Source of the DNA: Butyrivibrio sp. | Lineage (GTDB): Bacteria > Bacillota > Clostridia > Lachnospirales > Lachnospiraceae | Direction of reading: 5' to 3' | Assembly: GCA_015056495.1 (NCBI GenBank) | Contig: SVGC01000001.1 | Coordinates: forward strand, 154,820-218,819 | Length of the DNA: 64,000 bases | In this document: positions 1 through 8,263 of the stretch, in pieces | Layout of the letters: each line of letters opens with the position of its first letter | Position numbering within the stretch: the stretch's first letter is position 1 | Notes under the pieces: generated by a model | Databases searched by the model: none | Told to the model about the DNA's origin: nothing | What the model saw: the letters and a program-made list of their open reading frames with translations, nothing else | Position numbers and translations under genes: made by a program

Positions 1-690
1 CTTTTGCCGGACTGCGATAAGTGCCTGTATCTGGATGGAGATATTCTTGTAACAGGAGATATGTCAGAGCTGTTTGATATTGATATGGAAGGATATTATG
101 TGGGAGGTGTTAGAGATATAGAGGCTGACATCTGCATCAAAAAGTTTGATTATGATTGTACTCCTCCCGATTGTGAGAATTATATTAATGCTGGTTTATT
201 ACTTATGAATCTCCGTCTGATGAGAGAAGATGGCATTGAACAGAAGTTTATGGAATATGCCGGCAAGAAGCTGATGTTTGCAGATCAGGATATAGTAAAT
301 ATCGTATGTCATGGCAAGATCAGATTTTTAGAACTTAAGTTTAATACTATAGTTAAGTATACTTTTGTAAATTATAAGCAAAAACATTATAGCAGCTATA
401 TTACTGATAAATATCCAATCCAGGAAATATACGATGCTATTGATCATCCGGTAATGATACATTATGCTCAGGCAATAAAACCCTGGCAATGCAGGTATGT
501 ATACAAAGGCGAAAAATGGTACAGATACATCAAAAAGAATGTTCCAGATAATATCTACAGGGAACATATTTTGCCTTATATCAAAAAATATGATGATGTC
601 GATACAATAAAAAGAAGGATCTTTTTACGTTGGATATTATATAAATTAGGTATTTTCCGCTTGGTATTAAATAAGCAGCATAGATTGTAA
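1..690 (+). CDS. Glycosyltransferase family 8, C-terminal part (5' end outside window)
   Basis: The frame is open from the first base, so the gene begins upstream of the window; the TTG at position 4 is not a credible start because it lies directly before the catalytic DxD. The visible 229 residues carry YLDGDIL (the metal-binding DxD of GT8), an FADQDI segment and HYAQAIKPW near the C-terminus, matching the HxxxxxKPW motif that closes GT8 domains. GT8 enzymes are retaining transferases that use UDP-glucose or UDP-galactose in building surface glycans. The protein is closely related along its whole visible length to the complete GT8 at 6034-7011, which predicts about 97 missing N-terminal residues. 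Family assignment is firm; the sugar is unknown. Confidence 0.92.
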   Translation, partial: LLPDCDKCLYLDGDILVTGDMSELFDIDMEGYYVGGVRDIEADICIKKFDYDCTPPDCENYINAGLLLMNLRLMREDGIEQKFMEYAGKKLMFADQDIVNIVCHGKIRFLELKFNTIVKYTFVNYKQKHYSSYITDKYPIQEIYDAIDHPVMIHYAQAIKPWQCRYVYKGEKWYRYIKKNVPDNIYREHILPYIKKYDDVDTIKRRIFLRWILYKLGIFRLVLNKQHRL

Positions 691-734
691 TTCTGTTTTT
701 GAGTATAGTGTCAGATCTATAAGAGGGGTAGATA

Positions 735-2246
735 ATGTATAAAAAAATAGGATCTATATGCAAGGCGACTCTCAGTATTACTGCAGCAGTACTGATCATA
801 GCTGTCAGTGTGGCTTCCTCTGTCTCTTATGCTGCTAAGAGTAAGCAGACTAATAATGCTCATACTTTTGTAAAAAATATGAAGGTAGGCTGGAATCTTG
901 GCAATACCCTGGATGCGCATACAGGAGAATTAAACGGCCTTGAGAATCTAAACTACGAATACGTATATGGCAATGTGGAGACTACGCCGGAGATCATACA
1001 ATATGTTGCTGACTGCGGCTTTGATACCATAAGGATTCCTGTGTCATGGAGTTTTCATACATATATAGATGAGTCAGGACATTACAGAATCTATGATTCA
1101 TGGTTTCAGAGGGTTGAACGTATTGTCAATATGTCTCTGGATGCAGGTCTTAACGTCATCATCAATTCTCATCATGATTATAAGCTGATTTATGCTGGAA
1201 CTGATGAGGCTGATTTTGCTAAGGTCTGCAGTGCCGCCAGTGATATCTGGACTGCCGTTGCTGAGCGGTTTAAGGACTATGACAGTAGAGTCTTGTTTGA
1301 AGGCTATAATGAGATTGTCAATATACAGGAAGGCTTTGTATATAGTGATCTCTCAGCCAGTCAGACCAATGAACTTAATCAGGTATTCGTAGATGCTGTC
1401 AGGAGCACCGGCGGTAATAATGCAGACAGACTTCTGATATGTCCTACGCTTATGGACAAGTATGCTACACCTTTTTTGTCCTCTTTTAAATTGCCAAAGG
1501 ACAGTGCCAAAGATAAGCTTATAATTGAAGTTCATATGTATACTGACGAATTTGACCAGAGTATAGATAAGACTTTTTCCGCATTGGAAAAGTATAGTAA
1601 GAAATTGGGAGCACCAATCATTATAGGTGAGTTTGGATATAAGGCGTCCTATAAGCTTGCAGATAAAAGAGCTGTGGCAGCAGGCAATTTTGTGGCAAGA
1701 GCAGGAGAGCATGGAATCAAGACTATAGTATGGGACAATGGTGTATCAAGTGAATATGGTCTTATTGACAGGAAAAAGTTGTCTTCTTCTAATATAGATA
1801 TGATCAGGGCAATCACTAACCCTGTAAAATATGATGGAAGTGAGTATACGGATGTTACGAAATATCTGATTCCGGATGTAACTATCAAGCAGGATAATGG
1901 TGCTGTTGTCCATGATACATCCTGGGGATGCATGGTTGTATCTACCACCGACTATATGCAGTCATTTGATGCAAGTGCCAGATATCTGAAAATAAAATGT
2001 ATAAATGATGGCGATGCATATAGCAGAAATGTCCATCTTGTGGATTTTTATGATGCAAACGGGAATGCCATTGAGATCAATTCCAAAGGGTATCCCGGCT
2101 ATGATTTTTATTGTTATGAAATACCGCAGGGGGCTGCCTCTGCCAAAATCTGCATATACTCATCTAAATATGCAACCAGCAAAAATAAGTATATGCAATA
2201 CATAAAGCAAGGTGATCTCAAGCTTTATGTAGGATTTATTTACTAG
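735..2246 (+). CDS. Secreted endoglucanase-type glycoside hydrolase, family GH5
   Basis: A predicted extracellular glycanase of 503 residues. Residues 1-34 form a signal peptide (charged start, hydrophobic core, cleavage near SYA-A). The GH5 domain starts at KVGWNLGNTLDA (50-61) and contains the conserved Arg100, the HH pair (146-147), the acid/base Glu193 in GYNE, and the nucleophile Glu299 in IIIGEFG, so the active site is complete. About 120 residues after position 370 form a separate beta-rich C-terminal domain that I do not recognise; it could bind carbohydrate. No dockerin or sortase signal is seen. AGAGGGG precedes the ATG. The gene sits between a GT8 and a flippase gene, so it may trim or release the polysaccharide made by the locus rather than digest plant cellulose; that is inference. 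Confidence 0.92.
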   Translation: MYKKIGSICKATLSITAAVLIIAVSVASSVSYAAKSKQTNNAHTFVKNMKVGWNLGNTLDAHTGELNGLENLNYEYVYGNVETTPEIIQYVADCGFDTIRIPVSWSFHTYIDESGHYRIYDSWFQRVERIVNMSLDAGLNVIINSHHDYKLIYAGTDEADFAKVCSAASDIWTAVAERFKDYDSRVLFEGYNEIVNIQEGFVYSDLSASQTNELNQVFVDAVRSTGGNNADRLLICPTLMDKYATPFLSSFKLPKDSAKDKLIIEVHMYTDEFDQSIDKTFSALEKYSKKLGAPIIIGEFGYKASYKLADKRAVAAGNFVARAGEHGIKTIVWDNGVSSEYGLIDRKKLSSSNIDMIRAITNPVKYDGSEYTDVTKYLIPDVTIKQDNGAVVHDTSWGCMVVSTTDYMQSFDASARYLKIKCINDGDAYSRNVHLVDFYDANGNAIEINSKGYPGYDFYCYEIPQGAASAKICIYSSKYATSKNKYMQYIKQGDLKLYVGFIY

Positions 2247-2264
2247 AAATAAGGGAGTTTGGGG

Positions 2265-3842
2265 ATGAAACTTAATAGAACAAAAAACGCTGTAAGGAAT
2301 ACTGTTTTTGGTGGACTTAATTTTGTATATTCCACTATAGCACCATTTGTGATGCGTACTTTGATGTTGTATTTCCTAGGCGTTGAATATACAGGCTTAA
2401 ATGGCCTTTTTGCATCTATCCTTCAGGTGCTCAATCTGACAGAGCTTGGTGTAGGAAGTGCCATGAATTATAGCATGTACAAAGCTATAGCAGATGATGA
2501 CGAGGACAGAATCCGTGCCTTGATGAAACTGTATAGAAAGTATTACAGGATAATCGGCTGTGTCATTGCTGTAATTGGCCTTGTGATCTTTCCGTTTGTT
2601 CCAAAGCTTATCAAGGGTGGAGTACCGGAAGACCTTAATGTTTTTGTGCTGTATCTCTTAAATCTGGCGACGACTGTTTGCAGTTATTTTCTTTTTGCCT
2701 ATAAAAACTGTCTGTTATCAGCCTTCCAGAGATCAGATGTAGCAAGTAAAGTTACTATCGGTGTAAATACTGTAACTTATGTCTTGCAGGCAATGGTTCT
2801 GGTATTATTCAGAAATTATTATATGTTTCTGATACTGTCACTATTGTCACAGCTCATGATCAATATCTGTACAGCCTTTTTCACCAACAGGATGTTCCCG
2901 AACTATCATCCTGAAGGGGAGTTGTCCAGAGATAATGTTGAAGTTATCAATAAGAGAGTCAGGGATGTATTTACTTCCAAGATTGCTACAGTAGTAATGC
3001 GTTCTGCGGATCCAATCGTAGTATCTTCTTTCCTTGGACTTAGTATACTTGCTATGTATCAGAATTACTATTACATAGTAAATGCATTGGGATCGGTGCT
3101 ATCTGTATTTTTAGGAGCAGTAATGGCAGGCTTTGGCAATAGCTTTCTTACAGAGACTCCTGAAAAAAATGAAAGGGATCTTAGGAAATTCACAATGATG
3201 ATCATGTGGATATCTATAATGATCACTGCTTGCTTATTATCTGTATTTGAACCTTTTATGGATGTATGGGTTGGAAAAGATCTTCAATTTGATTTTGGTG
3301 TAGTTATAAGCTTTTGTGCATTCTATTATACCGGCGCTATATGCAGATTATTAAACATGTACAAAGACGCCGCAGGAATATGGAGTTATGACAAATACAG
3401 ACCTCTTACCTCTGCACTAACCAATCTGACTCTTAATCTTTTGACAGTGCAGACATTTGGAATATATGGAGTAATTCTTTCTTCGGTATTTGCAAGAGTG
3501 GTAGTAGAGATTCCATGGGTGCTGCGTAATCTCTTTAAATATGTATTTAAAAAAGATGCACTTATACCATTTGCAAAGAGGATATTGTTTTATTCTTTTG
3601 ACGCAGTAGTAATCTGCGCTGTTACCTGGTTTGCTACCCGTTACATAGATTTTACACATTCAATATATACCTTTTTTGTAAGAGGAATAGTCTGCGCATT
3701 GCTGGCCAATATCTTACTGTTGATTACACTTCGAAAACTGCCTGAATACAATGACTGCAAGACTTTCTTTATTAAAATGGTGAACAAGACTAAATTGGTT
3801 AAAGCTATTAAGAGAAAACAGAGACAGGAATTAGTTGGTTGA
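2265..3842 (+). CDS. Polysaccharide flippase, Wzx/MVF-MATE-like
   Basis: A 525-residue polytopic membrane protein of the oligosaccharide flippase superfamily, with about 12-14 hydrophobic segments and the typical N-terminal half containing an LGVEYTGLNGLF motif and the TELGVGSAMNYSMYK segment. Such proteins move undecaprenyl-linked repeat units across the cytoplasmic membrane for Wzy-type polymerisation. The start is set at the ATG at 2265, seven bases after AAGGGAG; the in-frame TTG at 2259 would overlap the ribosome binding site. It pairs with the Wzy-like polymerase at 11632 and the Wzz-like protein at 8256, giving a complete Wzx/Wzy system. It is followed by a strong inverted repeat shared with the convergent gene. 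Confidence 0.9.
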   Translation: MKLNRTKNAVRNTVFGGLNFVYSTIAPFVMRTLMLYFLGVEYTGLNGLFASILQVLNLTELGVGSAMNYSMYKAIADDDEDRIRALMKLYRKYYRIIGCVIAVIGLVIFPFVPKLIKGGVPEDLNVFVLYLLNLATTVCSYFLFAYKNCLLSAFQRSDVASKVTIGVNTVTYVLQAMVLVLFRNYYMFLILSLLSQLMINICTAFFTNRMFPNYHPEGELSRDNVEVINKRVRDVFTSKIATVVMRSADPIVVSSFLGLSILAMYQNYYYIVNALGSVLSVFLGAVMAGFGNSFLTETPEKNERDLRKFTMMIMWISIMITACLLSVFEPFMDVWVGKDLQFDFGVVISFCAFYYTGAICRLLNMYKDAAGIWSYDKYRPLTSALTNLTLNLLTVQTFGIYGVILSSVFARVVVEIPWVLRNLFKYVFKKDALIPFAKRILFYSFDAVVICAVTWFATRYIDFTHSIYTFFVRGIVCALLANILLLITLRKLPEYNDCKTFFIKMVNKTKLVKAIKRKQRQELVG

Positions 3843-3853
3843 GTAAATTAAAA

Positions 3854-3921
3854 ACCCCTCTTTTCTTGAATTTGCCTTTTCAAAAGAACAATAGAAAAGG
3901 TAAAGATAAGAAAAGAGGGGT
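3854..3921 (-). terminator. Long hairpin terminator between convergent genes
   Basis: A 14-bp perfect stem, ACCCCTCTTTTCTT (3854-3867) with its complement at 3908-3921, encloses a second 7-bp stem (3875-3881 with 3894-3900). Read on the minus strand the hairpin is followed by GGGGTTTTTAATTT, a good intrinsic terminator for the ATP-grasp gene. On the plus strand the T-run is poor, so it is a weaker stop for the flippase gene. Confidence 0.8.
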
Positions 3922-3943
3922 ATTCGATTTATATGTTAAATTG

Positions 3944-4861
3944 TCAGCTGACACATTTTTCCGGAAGAGTAATCCAGCTTCCAAGGAGTTTGTCCTGCTC
4001 ATCGGTCATGAATGGACTGAAACCTGATGCAGGGAATAATGTCAATTCTCCAAAGTATGTTTTACCCTTGATGCTGTATAGATCTACTCGCAGAAATGGA
4101 AAACCGGTTGAAAGCTTTTGGGCAATTTGAATCATTTCATCCCAGTTTGAGGGTTTATCAAGTTTGTGATCGGGGTCTGGTCTGCAGCCTTTTTTGCCTA
4201 TTTCAAGGAGCTTAAATTCCGGAGAGTAGTAATTGGCATGGTGATCAGTGAAACGATTAAAATCAACGCTGACGCATTTTACCTCACCATTGAAACAGAA
4301 GAATTTATAGTCTTTTAGTTCTATTCCTCCTTCATCAACCATGAACTGATCAATGATGATCCTAGGCTGTACTTGGCCATAAGGCCATTCTCTGCCAAGC
4401 ATGTGATAGTGTTTTTTTAAACATTTGTTTATCTGCTTTTTGGCTTTTTTGAAATCAAAAGTCTTTTTATCAGAACATACTAAAGTGCTTGCACTATCGT
4501 GTGTACATTTGATGACAAACTGATTCGGAAGCTTATCGAAATCAATATCTTCAAATCTGTCATATATTCCCAAAGTAGGGATGATATGTTCAGAACCGAT
4601 TGTTTCTGCAATATAATCTTTGACTGCAACCTTATCAACCAGTTTTACAAATTCCGGTTTTTTATAGTAGAGTTTGAGCCACTGAAGTTTTTCATTAAAA
4701 TAAACGGGATTGTCTAGATTTAGATCGTGATGCATCAGACATTTGTATTTCCTTTTCAGAAATTCCTCGTCTGGCATATTATTATAAAATTCTTTTCTGC
4801 TTAAATATACAAAGCGAAAATCCTTATCTGTAATCAAGGCTTTGAGAATTTGCCAATTCAT
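3944..4861 (-). CDS. TupA-like ATP-grasp protein
   Basis: A 305-residue cytoplasmic protein matching the TupA-like ATP-grasp family found in surface polysaccharide and teichuronopeptide loci. Visible features are the N-terminal KYKCLMHHDLNLDNPVYFNE-type segment (NP..FNEKLQWLKLY), the VIKCTHDSAST nucleotide-binding strand, LKDYKFFCFNGEVK in the centre, and FLRVDLYSIKGKTYFGELTLFPASG at the metal and nucleotide site. ATP-grasp enzymes ligate a carboxylate to an amine or thiol, so an amino-acid or peptide decoration of the glycan is plausible. The start is the ATG at 4861, eight bases after AGGGGGA; the TTG seven codons upstream lies before the ribosome binding site. It is the only minus-strand gene in the first 23 kb and has its own promoter. 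Confidence 0.88.
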   Translation of the reverse strand: MNWQILKALITDKDFRFVYLSRKEFYNNMPDEEFLKRKYKCLMHHDLNLDNPVYFNEKLQWLKLYYKKPEFVKLVDKVAVKDYIAETIGSEHIIPTLGIYDRFEDIDFDKLPNQFVIKCTHDSASTLVCSDKKTFDFKKAKKQINKCLKKHYHMLGREWPYGQVQPRIIIDQFMVDEGGIELKDYKFFCFNGEVKCVSVDFNRFTDHHANYYSPEFKLLEIGKKGCRPDPDHKLDKPSNWDEMIQIAQKLSTGFPFLRVDLYSIKGKTYFGELTLFPASGFSPFMTDEQDKLLGSWITLPEKCVS

Positions 4862-4903
4862 TATGTAATTTCCCCCTAACAAAAATTAAAAATAAACACC
4901 ACT

Positions 4904-4932
4904 ATTATAAGCATGGAAAGTACAAAGGTAAA
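4904..4932 (-). promoter_or_regulatory. Promoter of the ATP-grasp gene
   Basis: On the minus strand, TTTACC (4932-4927), a 17-bp spacer and a perfect TATAAT (4909-4904) lie about 43 bases upstream of the ATG at 4861. The -10 box is strong and the -35 box matches four of six positions. Confidence 0.6.
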
Positions 4933-5010
4933 GAATATTTTCTTGTCAAAAACAGCCAAAATTATAAAGAAAAATTTTATGTTAATACGACAGAAAGAAA
5001 TAAAAAAATA

Positions 5011-5039
5011 TAGCAAAAAACAAATTCTGATTATATAAT
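5011..5039 (+). promoter_or_regulatory. Possible promoter of the GT32 gene
   Basis: A perfect TATAAT (5034-5039) lies 65 bases before the GT32 start, in an intergenic stretch that separates it from a divergent gene, so a plus-strand promoter is expected here. The -35 region at 17-bp spacing (TAGCAA) is a poor match. Confidence 0.45.
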
Positions 5040-5104
5040 GTTTCAGTATAAGTGTTGAATGGTTCATCCAAAGTATAGTTATGCTGGAATATGGGGGATA
5101 AAGT

Positions 5105-6007
5105 ATGGCTTCTAAAGTTAAATGGACTTCTGATATTAATGATCTTAAGGATATAATGCCACAGGGGAGTGACAGGATTCCTAAGATTCTTCATTATTGC
5201 TGGTTCGGAGGCAATCCAATTCCGGAAGATCTTCAAAAATGCCTTGATTCATGGGAAAAATTAGCTGGTTTTACTATTATGAGATGGGATGAAACAAATT
5301 GCACCTTTGATGAGTGCGTATTTGTTCAGAAGGCTTATAGTGATAAAAAATGGTGTTTTGTAGGAGATTACTACAGACTTAAATACCTATGTGAATATGG
5401 TGGAATATATCTTGATACTGATGTTTTTGTGAATAAGAGTTTTGACAAGCTCCTTGTAAATAGGGCGTTCCTTAATTTTATCTTTGACAGCGCCGTTGGA
5501 ACAGCAGTTATGGGATGTGAGAAGAACAATCCACTGTTTGTGGCACTTTTGGATATGTACAACAATACTGTTTTTGATACTGCTGCAGAGGAAAAGCAGG
5601 TAGATAAAAGACTTTATTATAAGGATGGCAAGTATCATATAAAAGGATATATTACCAATAATTATTACTTTACATATTACATTTTAAAAAATTATCCGGA
5701 GTTTAAATTGGGTAATATATATCAGGAACTTGGAGATTTTACTATTTATCCGAAGGAGTTTTTTGAGATAGGGAGGCTATCTCTGGATCATTATGCTATC
5801 CATCTGTGCGCAGGTGAGTGGAGGAGCAAGGGAAATGCTGCTAACATGAAAGCCAGGATTAAGAACCTTCTCATGAGCTGCCCGTTTTTGTTTGACTATA
5901 TAAGGATCATTGTCAGGAAGAAACGATATAAGAATCTTAATAAGAGCAATCCTTTCTATAAATGCTATCTCGCACAAAAGAGCGGGCAACCTATGCCTGA
6001 ATTGTGA
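5105..6007 (+). CDS. Glycosyltransferase family 32 (OCH1-like, DXD)
   Basis: A 300-residue cytoplasmic sugar transferase. IPKILHYCWFGGNPIP (25-40) is the standard opening of GT32 capsular polysaccharide transferases; the DxD motif is in GGIYLDTDVFV (Asp104, Asp106), preceded by DYYRLKYLCEYGG, which contributes to the nucleotide-sugar pocket. The HLCAGEW near residue 240 corresponds to the conserved C-terminal H..xGSW motif. GT32 proteins are retaining enzymes, often alpha-mannosyl or galactosyl transferases; the donor cannot be read from sequence. It is the first gene of a plus-strand run after the divergent ATP-grasp gene and is followed 26 bp later by a GT8. Confidence 0.9.
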   Translation: MASKVKWTSDINDLKDIMPQGSDRIPKILHYCWFGGNPIPEDLQKCLDSWEKLAGFTIMRWDETNCTFDECVFVQKAYSDKKWCFVGDYYRLKYLCEYGGIYLDTDVFVNKSFDKLLVNRAFLNFIFDSAVGTAVMGCEKNNPLFVALLDMYNNTVFDTAAEEKQVDKRLYYKDGKYHIKGYITNNYYFTYYILKNYPEFKLGNIYQELGDFTIYPKEFFEIGRLSLDHYAIHLCAGEWRSKGNAANMKARIKNLLMSCPFLFDYIRIIVRKKRYKNLNKSNPFYKCYLAQKSGQPMPEL

Positions 6008-6033
6008 TCAAAATAAATTAAAAAGGATTTGAA

Positions 6034-7011
6034 ATGAATAATTTAACTTTTGTTTTTTCTGCAGATGATAACTATATAGTACCTACATATATTGCTGCAC
6101 ATTCATTGATATATAATGCAGCAAGAGATAAGAGGTATGATATTTATGTCCTGGCACCAGGAGATATCAGTGATTCCAACAAGGCTGTAATCAGTACTAT
6201 AGAAAAAGAATTTGATAATGTAAAAATACATTTTGTGAATATGGGAGATGCTTTTGCTACTTCTAATCTGGTAATAAAACATACCACTATTCCAACAATG
6301 TATAGATTGCTTCTTCCAAGTATATTAAAAGATTGCGATAAATGTATATATATGGATGGCGATATTCTGGTAAAAGGAGATTTATCACCATTATTTGAAC
6401 GTGATATTGACGGATATTACGTTGGAGCCGTCAGGGACATTGAGGCTGAGCAATATATCACAAGGTTTAATTATACCCATGAGAAACCTGATTCAAAAGA
6501 TTATGTCAATGCTGGTTTTTTATTGATGAATCTTGAACTGATGCGCAGGGATAATGTAGAAGAGAGGTTCCTGAATCTGTCGGACAAGAGATTACTGTTT
6601 GCTGATCAGGATATTTTAAATATTGTATGCAGAGGCAAGATTCTTTTTCTTGAGCTTAAATACAATGCACTCGTTAAGTATCGTTTTATTAATTATAAAC
6701 AGAGATCATACAGCAGTTTCATAACTGATCATTTTGCTGTTGATGAGATTCTTGAAGCAATTGATCATCCAGTAATGATTCATTATGCGCAGCCTGTTAA
6801 ACCGTGGCAATGCAGGTATGTTTATAAAGCAGATGAATGGTACAAATATATTAAAAGCCGGATTCCAAAAGACATTTATACTGAATATATTTTGCCATAC
6901 ATAAGTAGCCATCTGGTTACAGGCAAAGAGAAAAACAAGATGTTTCTACATTGGCTGTTATACAAGCTAGGTGTACTGCAGCTGATATTGAATATACAGC
7001 ATAAATTATAA
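6034..7011 (+). CDS. Glycosyltransferase family 8
   Basis: A complete 325-residue GT8 enzyme. It has an N-terminal Rossmann-like start (FVFSADDNYI), the substrate segment PTMYRLLLPSIL, the DxD in YMDGDIL (Asp108, Asp110), FADQDILNIV and HYAQPVKPW (about 255-263). The C-terminal tail ends in a short amphipathic hydrophobic region (LLYKLGVLQLILN) that may hold it to the membrane. It is a close paralogue of the partial gene at 1-690, including the same C-terminal tail, so the pair arose by duplication. Its role is probably transfer of a UDP-linked hexose to the lipid-linked repeat unit. A terminator follows. Confidence 0.92.
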   Translation: MNNLTFVFSADDNYIVPTYIAAHSLIYNAARDKRYDIYVLAPGDISDSNKAVISTIEKEFDNVKIHFVNMGDAFATSNLVIKHTTIPTMYRLLLPSILKDCDKCIYMDGDILVKGDLSPLFERDIDGYYVGAVRDIEAEQYITRFNYTHEKPDSKDYVNAGFLLMNLELMRRDNVEERFLNLSDKRLLFADQDILNIVCRGKILFLELKYNALVKYRFINYKQRSYSSFITDHFAVDEILEAIDHPVMIHYAQPVKPWQCRYVYKADEWYKYIKSRIPKDIYTEYILPYISSHLVTGKEKNKMFLHWLLYKLGVLQLILNIQHKL

Positions 7012-7019
7012 ATAATGAG

Positions 7020-7052
7020 GGGCGGATTCCAGGCTTGGAGTCTGCTCTTTTT
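7020..7052 (+). terminator. Intrinsic terminator after GT8
   Basis: GCGGATTCC (7022-7030) pairs with GGAGTCTGC (7037-7045), nine pairs including two G-U, with a six-base loop and then CTCTTTTT. It sits nine bases after the GT8 stop codon. Confidence 0.65.
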
Positions 7053-7080
7053 GACTAATTAAGAATTTAATGACAATAAT
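7051..7080 (+). promoter_or_regulatory. Possible promoter of the acyltransferase/Wzz/GT operon
   Basis: TTGACT (7051-7056), an 18-bp spacer and AATAAT (7075-7080) follow the terminator and precede the acyltransferase by 91 bases. The -35 overlaps the terminator T-run; other AT-rich hexamers downstream could serve instead. Confidence 0.35.
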
Positions 7081-7171
7081 AAGCATTTTTAGTGCCATAT
7101 AGTTGTTTTTGTCTAAATAAATATGGTATATTAGGTAACTGAAATTTGAATTATTTGTTGAGGGATTATGT

Positions 7172-8263
7172 ATGGGGAGAAATGATTCTAAACGAATGGC
7201 GTATATAGATGTCATGAAGGGGATTTCTATAATCCTTGTGGTAGTCATGCATGCATTAATGAATAATGCAGTGCGGAATACTGACTCTGAATATGCTGTA
7301 CTCATCAATTTCTGCGCATACGCTGCAGTTCCAGCCTTTTTTTTCATTAATGGTTATTTATACAATCATAATTATTCGCTGACGCCGGTCAGATCGGTGA
7401 TCAGGAAATTTAAAGCATATTATATTCCCTTTGTATGTTTTAGCTTTTTTTTCTGGCTGTTTCATAATGTATTTGTTTCTTTGTATATGACTTCAGAACC
7501 AGCCTATAGTATTACAGATTATATTAAAAATTTCGTGCTTATTTTCATGCTTCATATGGAATCGGAATTAAACGGACCAATGTGGTTTCTCAGAGCTCTA
7601 TTGATCATGGTTTGTATGTACATTGTAATTGAATATTTCTGCTACAAGCTGCAGACTAGGAAGAGTAGATACATAGTTCTCACAGCTATTGTCATATTGA
7701 TGTTTTTGCTTGGAAAGTTTGGATTGATAACTAAAGTATACAATTTGAACCGAATTTTTTATAGCATGAGTTTTTTTTATATGGGTATACTCTTTAGGGA
7801 GTTTCGGCTGGAAAGCTTTGCTACCAGATACAAAGTGGGTGTATTTGTAGTAGGTTTGGCTGTGCATGCTATATACAGCCTCGTTTATATGGGAGGGCTG
7901 GGTGTGAATGTTGGATTAAGAGATCTTCCTGCTAGTTATTTCGGAATATTATGGATATTTGCATTTTCAATGTTCCCACTTATACATAAGAGCAGATTGT
8001 TGGAGCTTTTAGGAAGAGCGTCTCTGGATATCATGGCACTCCATTTTGTGGTTTTTAAACTGGTTTCTTTTGTATACATAACCTTACTTGATCTAGAGAT
8101 AACACGGCTTAGAGAGATGCCTGTTCTCAAGGATTTTCATGGTTTATTCTATGTTCCATATATAATAGTTGCTCTTGTAGTATGTACTATTGAATATAAG
8201 ATTCGCATAAAAATAAAAAACATTATAAAAAAGTCAGAAATTAAGGAGTCAAGATATGTTTAA
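7172..8263 (+). CDS. Membrane acyltransferase, family 3
   Basis: A 363-residue polytopic protein with about ten hydrophobic segments. The N-terminus MAYIDVMKGISIILVVVMHA has the D..KG..I..VV..H pattern of the acyltransferase 3 family, in which the His and the following transmembrane Arg/Asp residues are catalytic; GPMWFLRALLIM supplies the conserved W-F-L/R element. Members O-acetylate or succinylate extracellular glycans. The start ATG at 7172 follows GAGGGAT. Its last eight bases overlap the Wzz/kinase gene, so the two are translationally linked. A second member of the family lies at 33439. Confidence 0.9.
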   Translation: MGRNDSKRMAYIDVMKGISIILVVVMHALMNNAVRNTDSEYAVLINFCAYAAVPAFFFINGYLYNHNYSLTPVRSVIRKFKAYYIPFVCFSFFFWLFHNVFVSLYMTSEPAYSITDYIKNFVLIFMLHMESELNGPMWFLRALLIMVCMYIVIEYFCYKLQTRKSRYIVLTAIVILMFLLGKFGLITKVYNLNRIFYSMSFFYMGILFREFRLESFATRYKVGVFVVGLAVHAIYSLVYMGGLGVNVGLRDLPASYFGILWIFAFSMFPLIHKSRLLELLGRASLDIMALHFVVFKLVSFVYITLLDLEITRLREMPVLKDFHGLFYVPYIIVALVVCTIEYKIRIKIKNIIKKSEIKESRYV

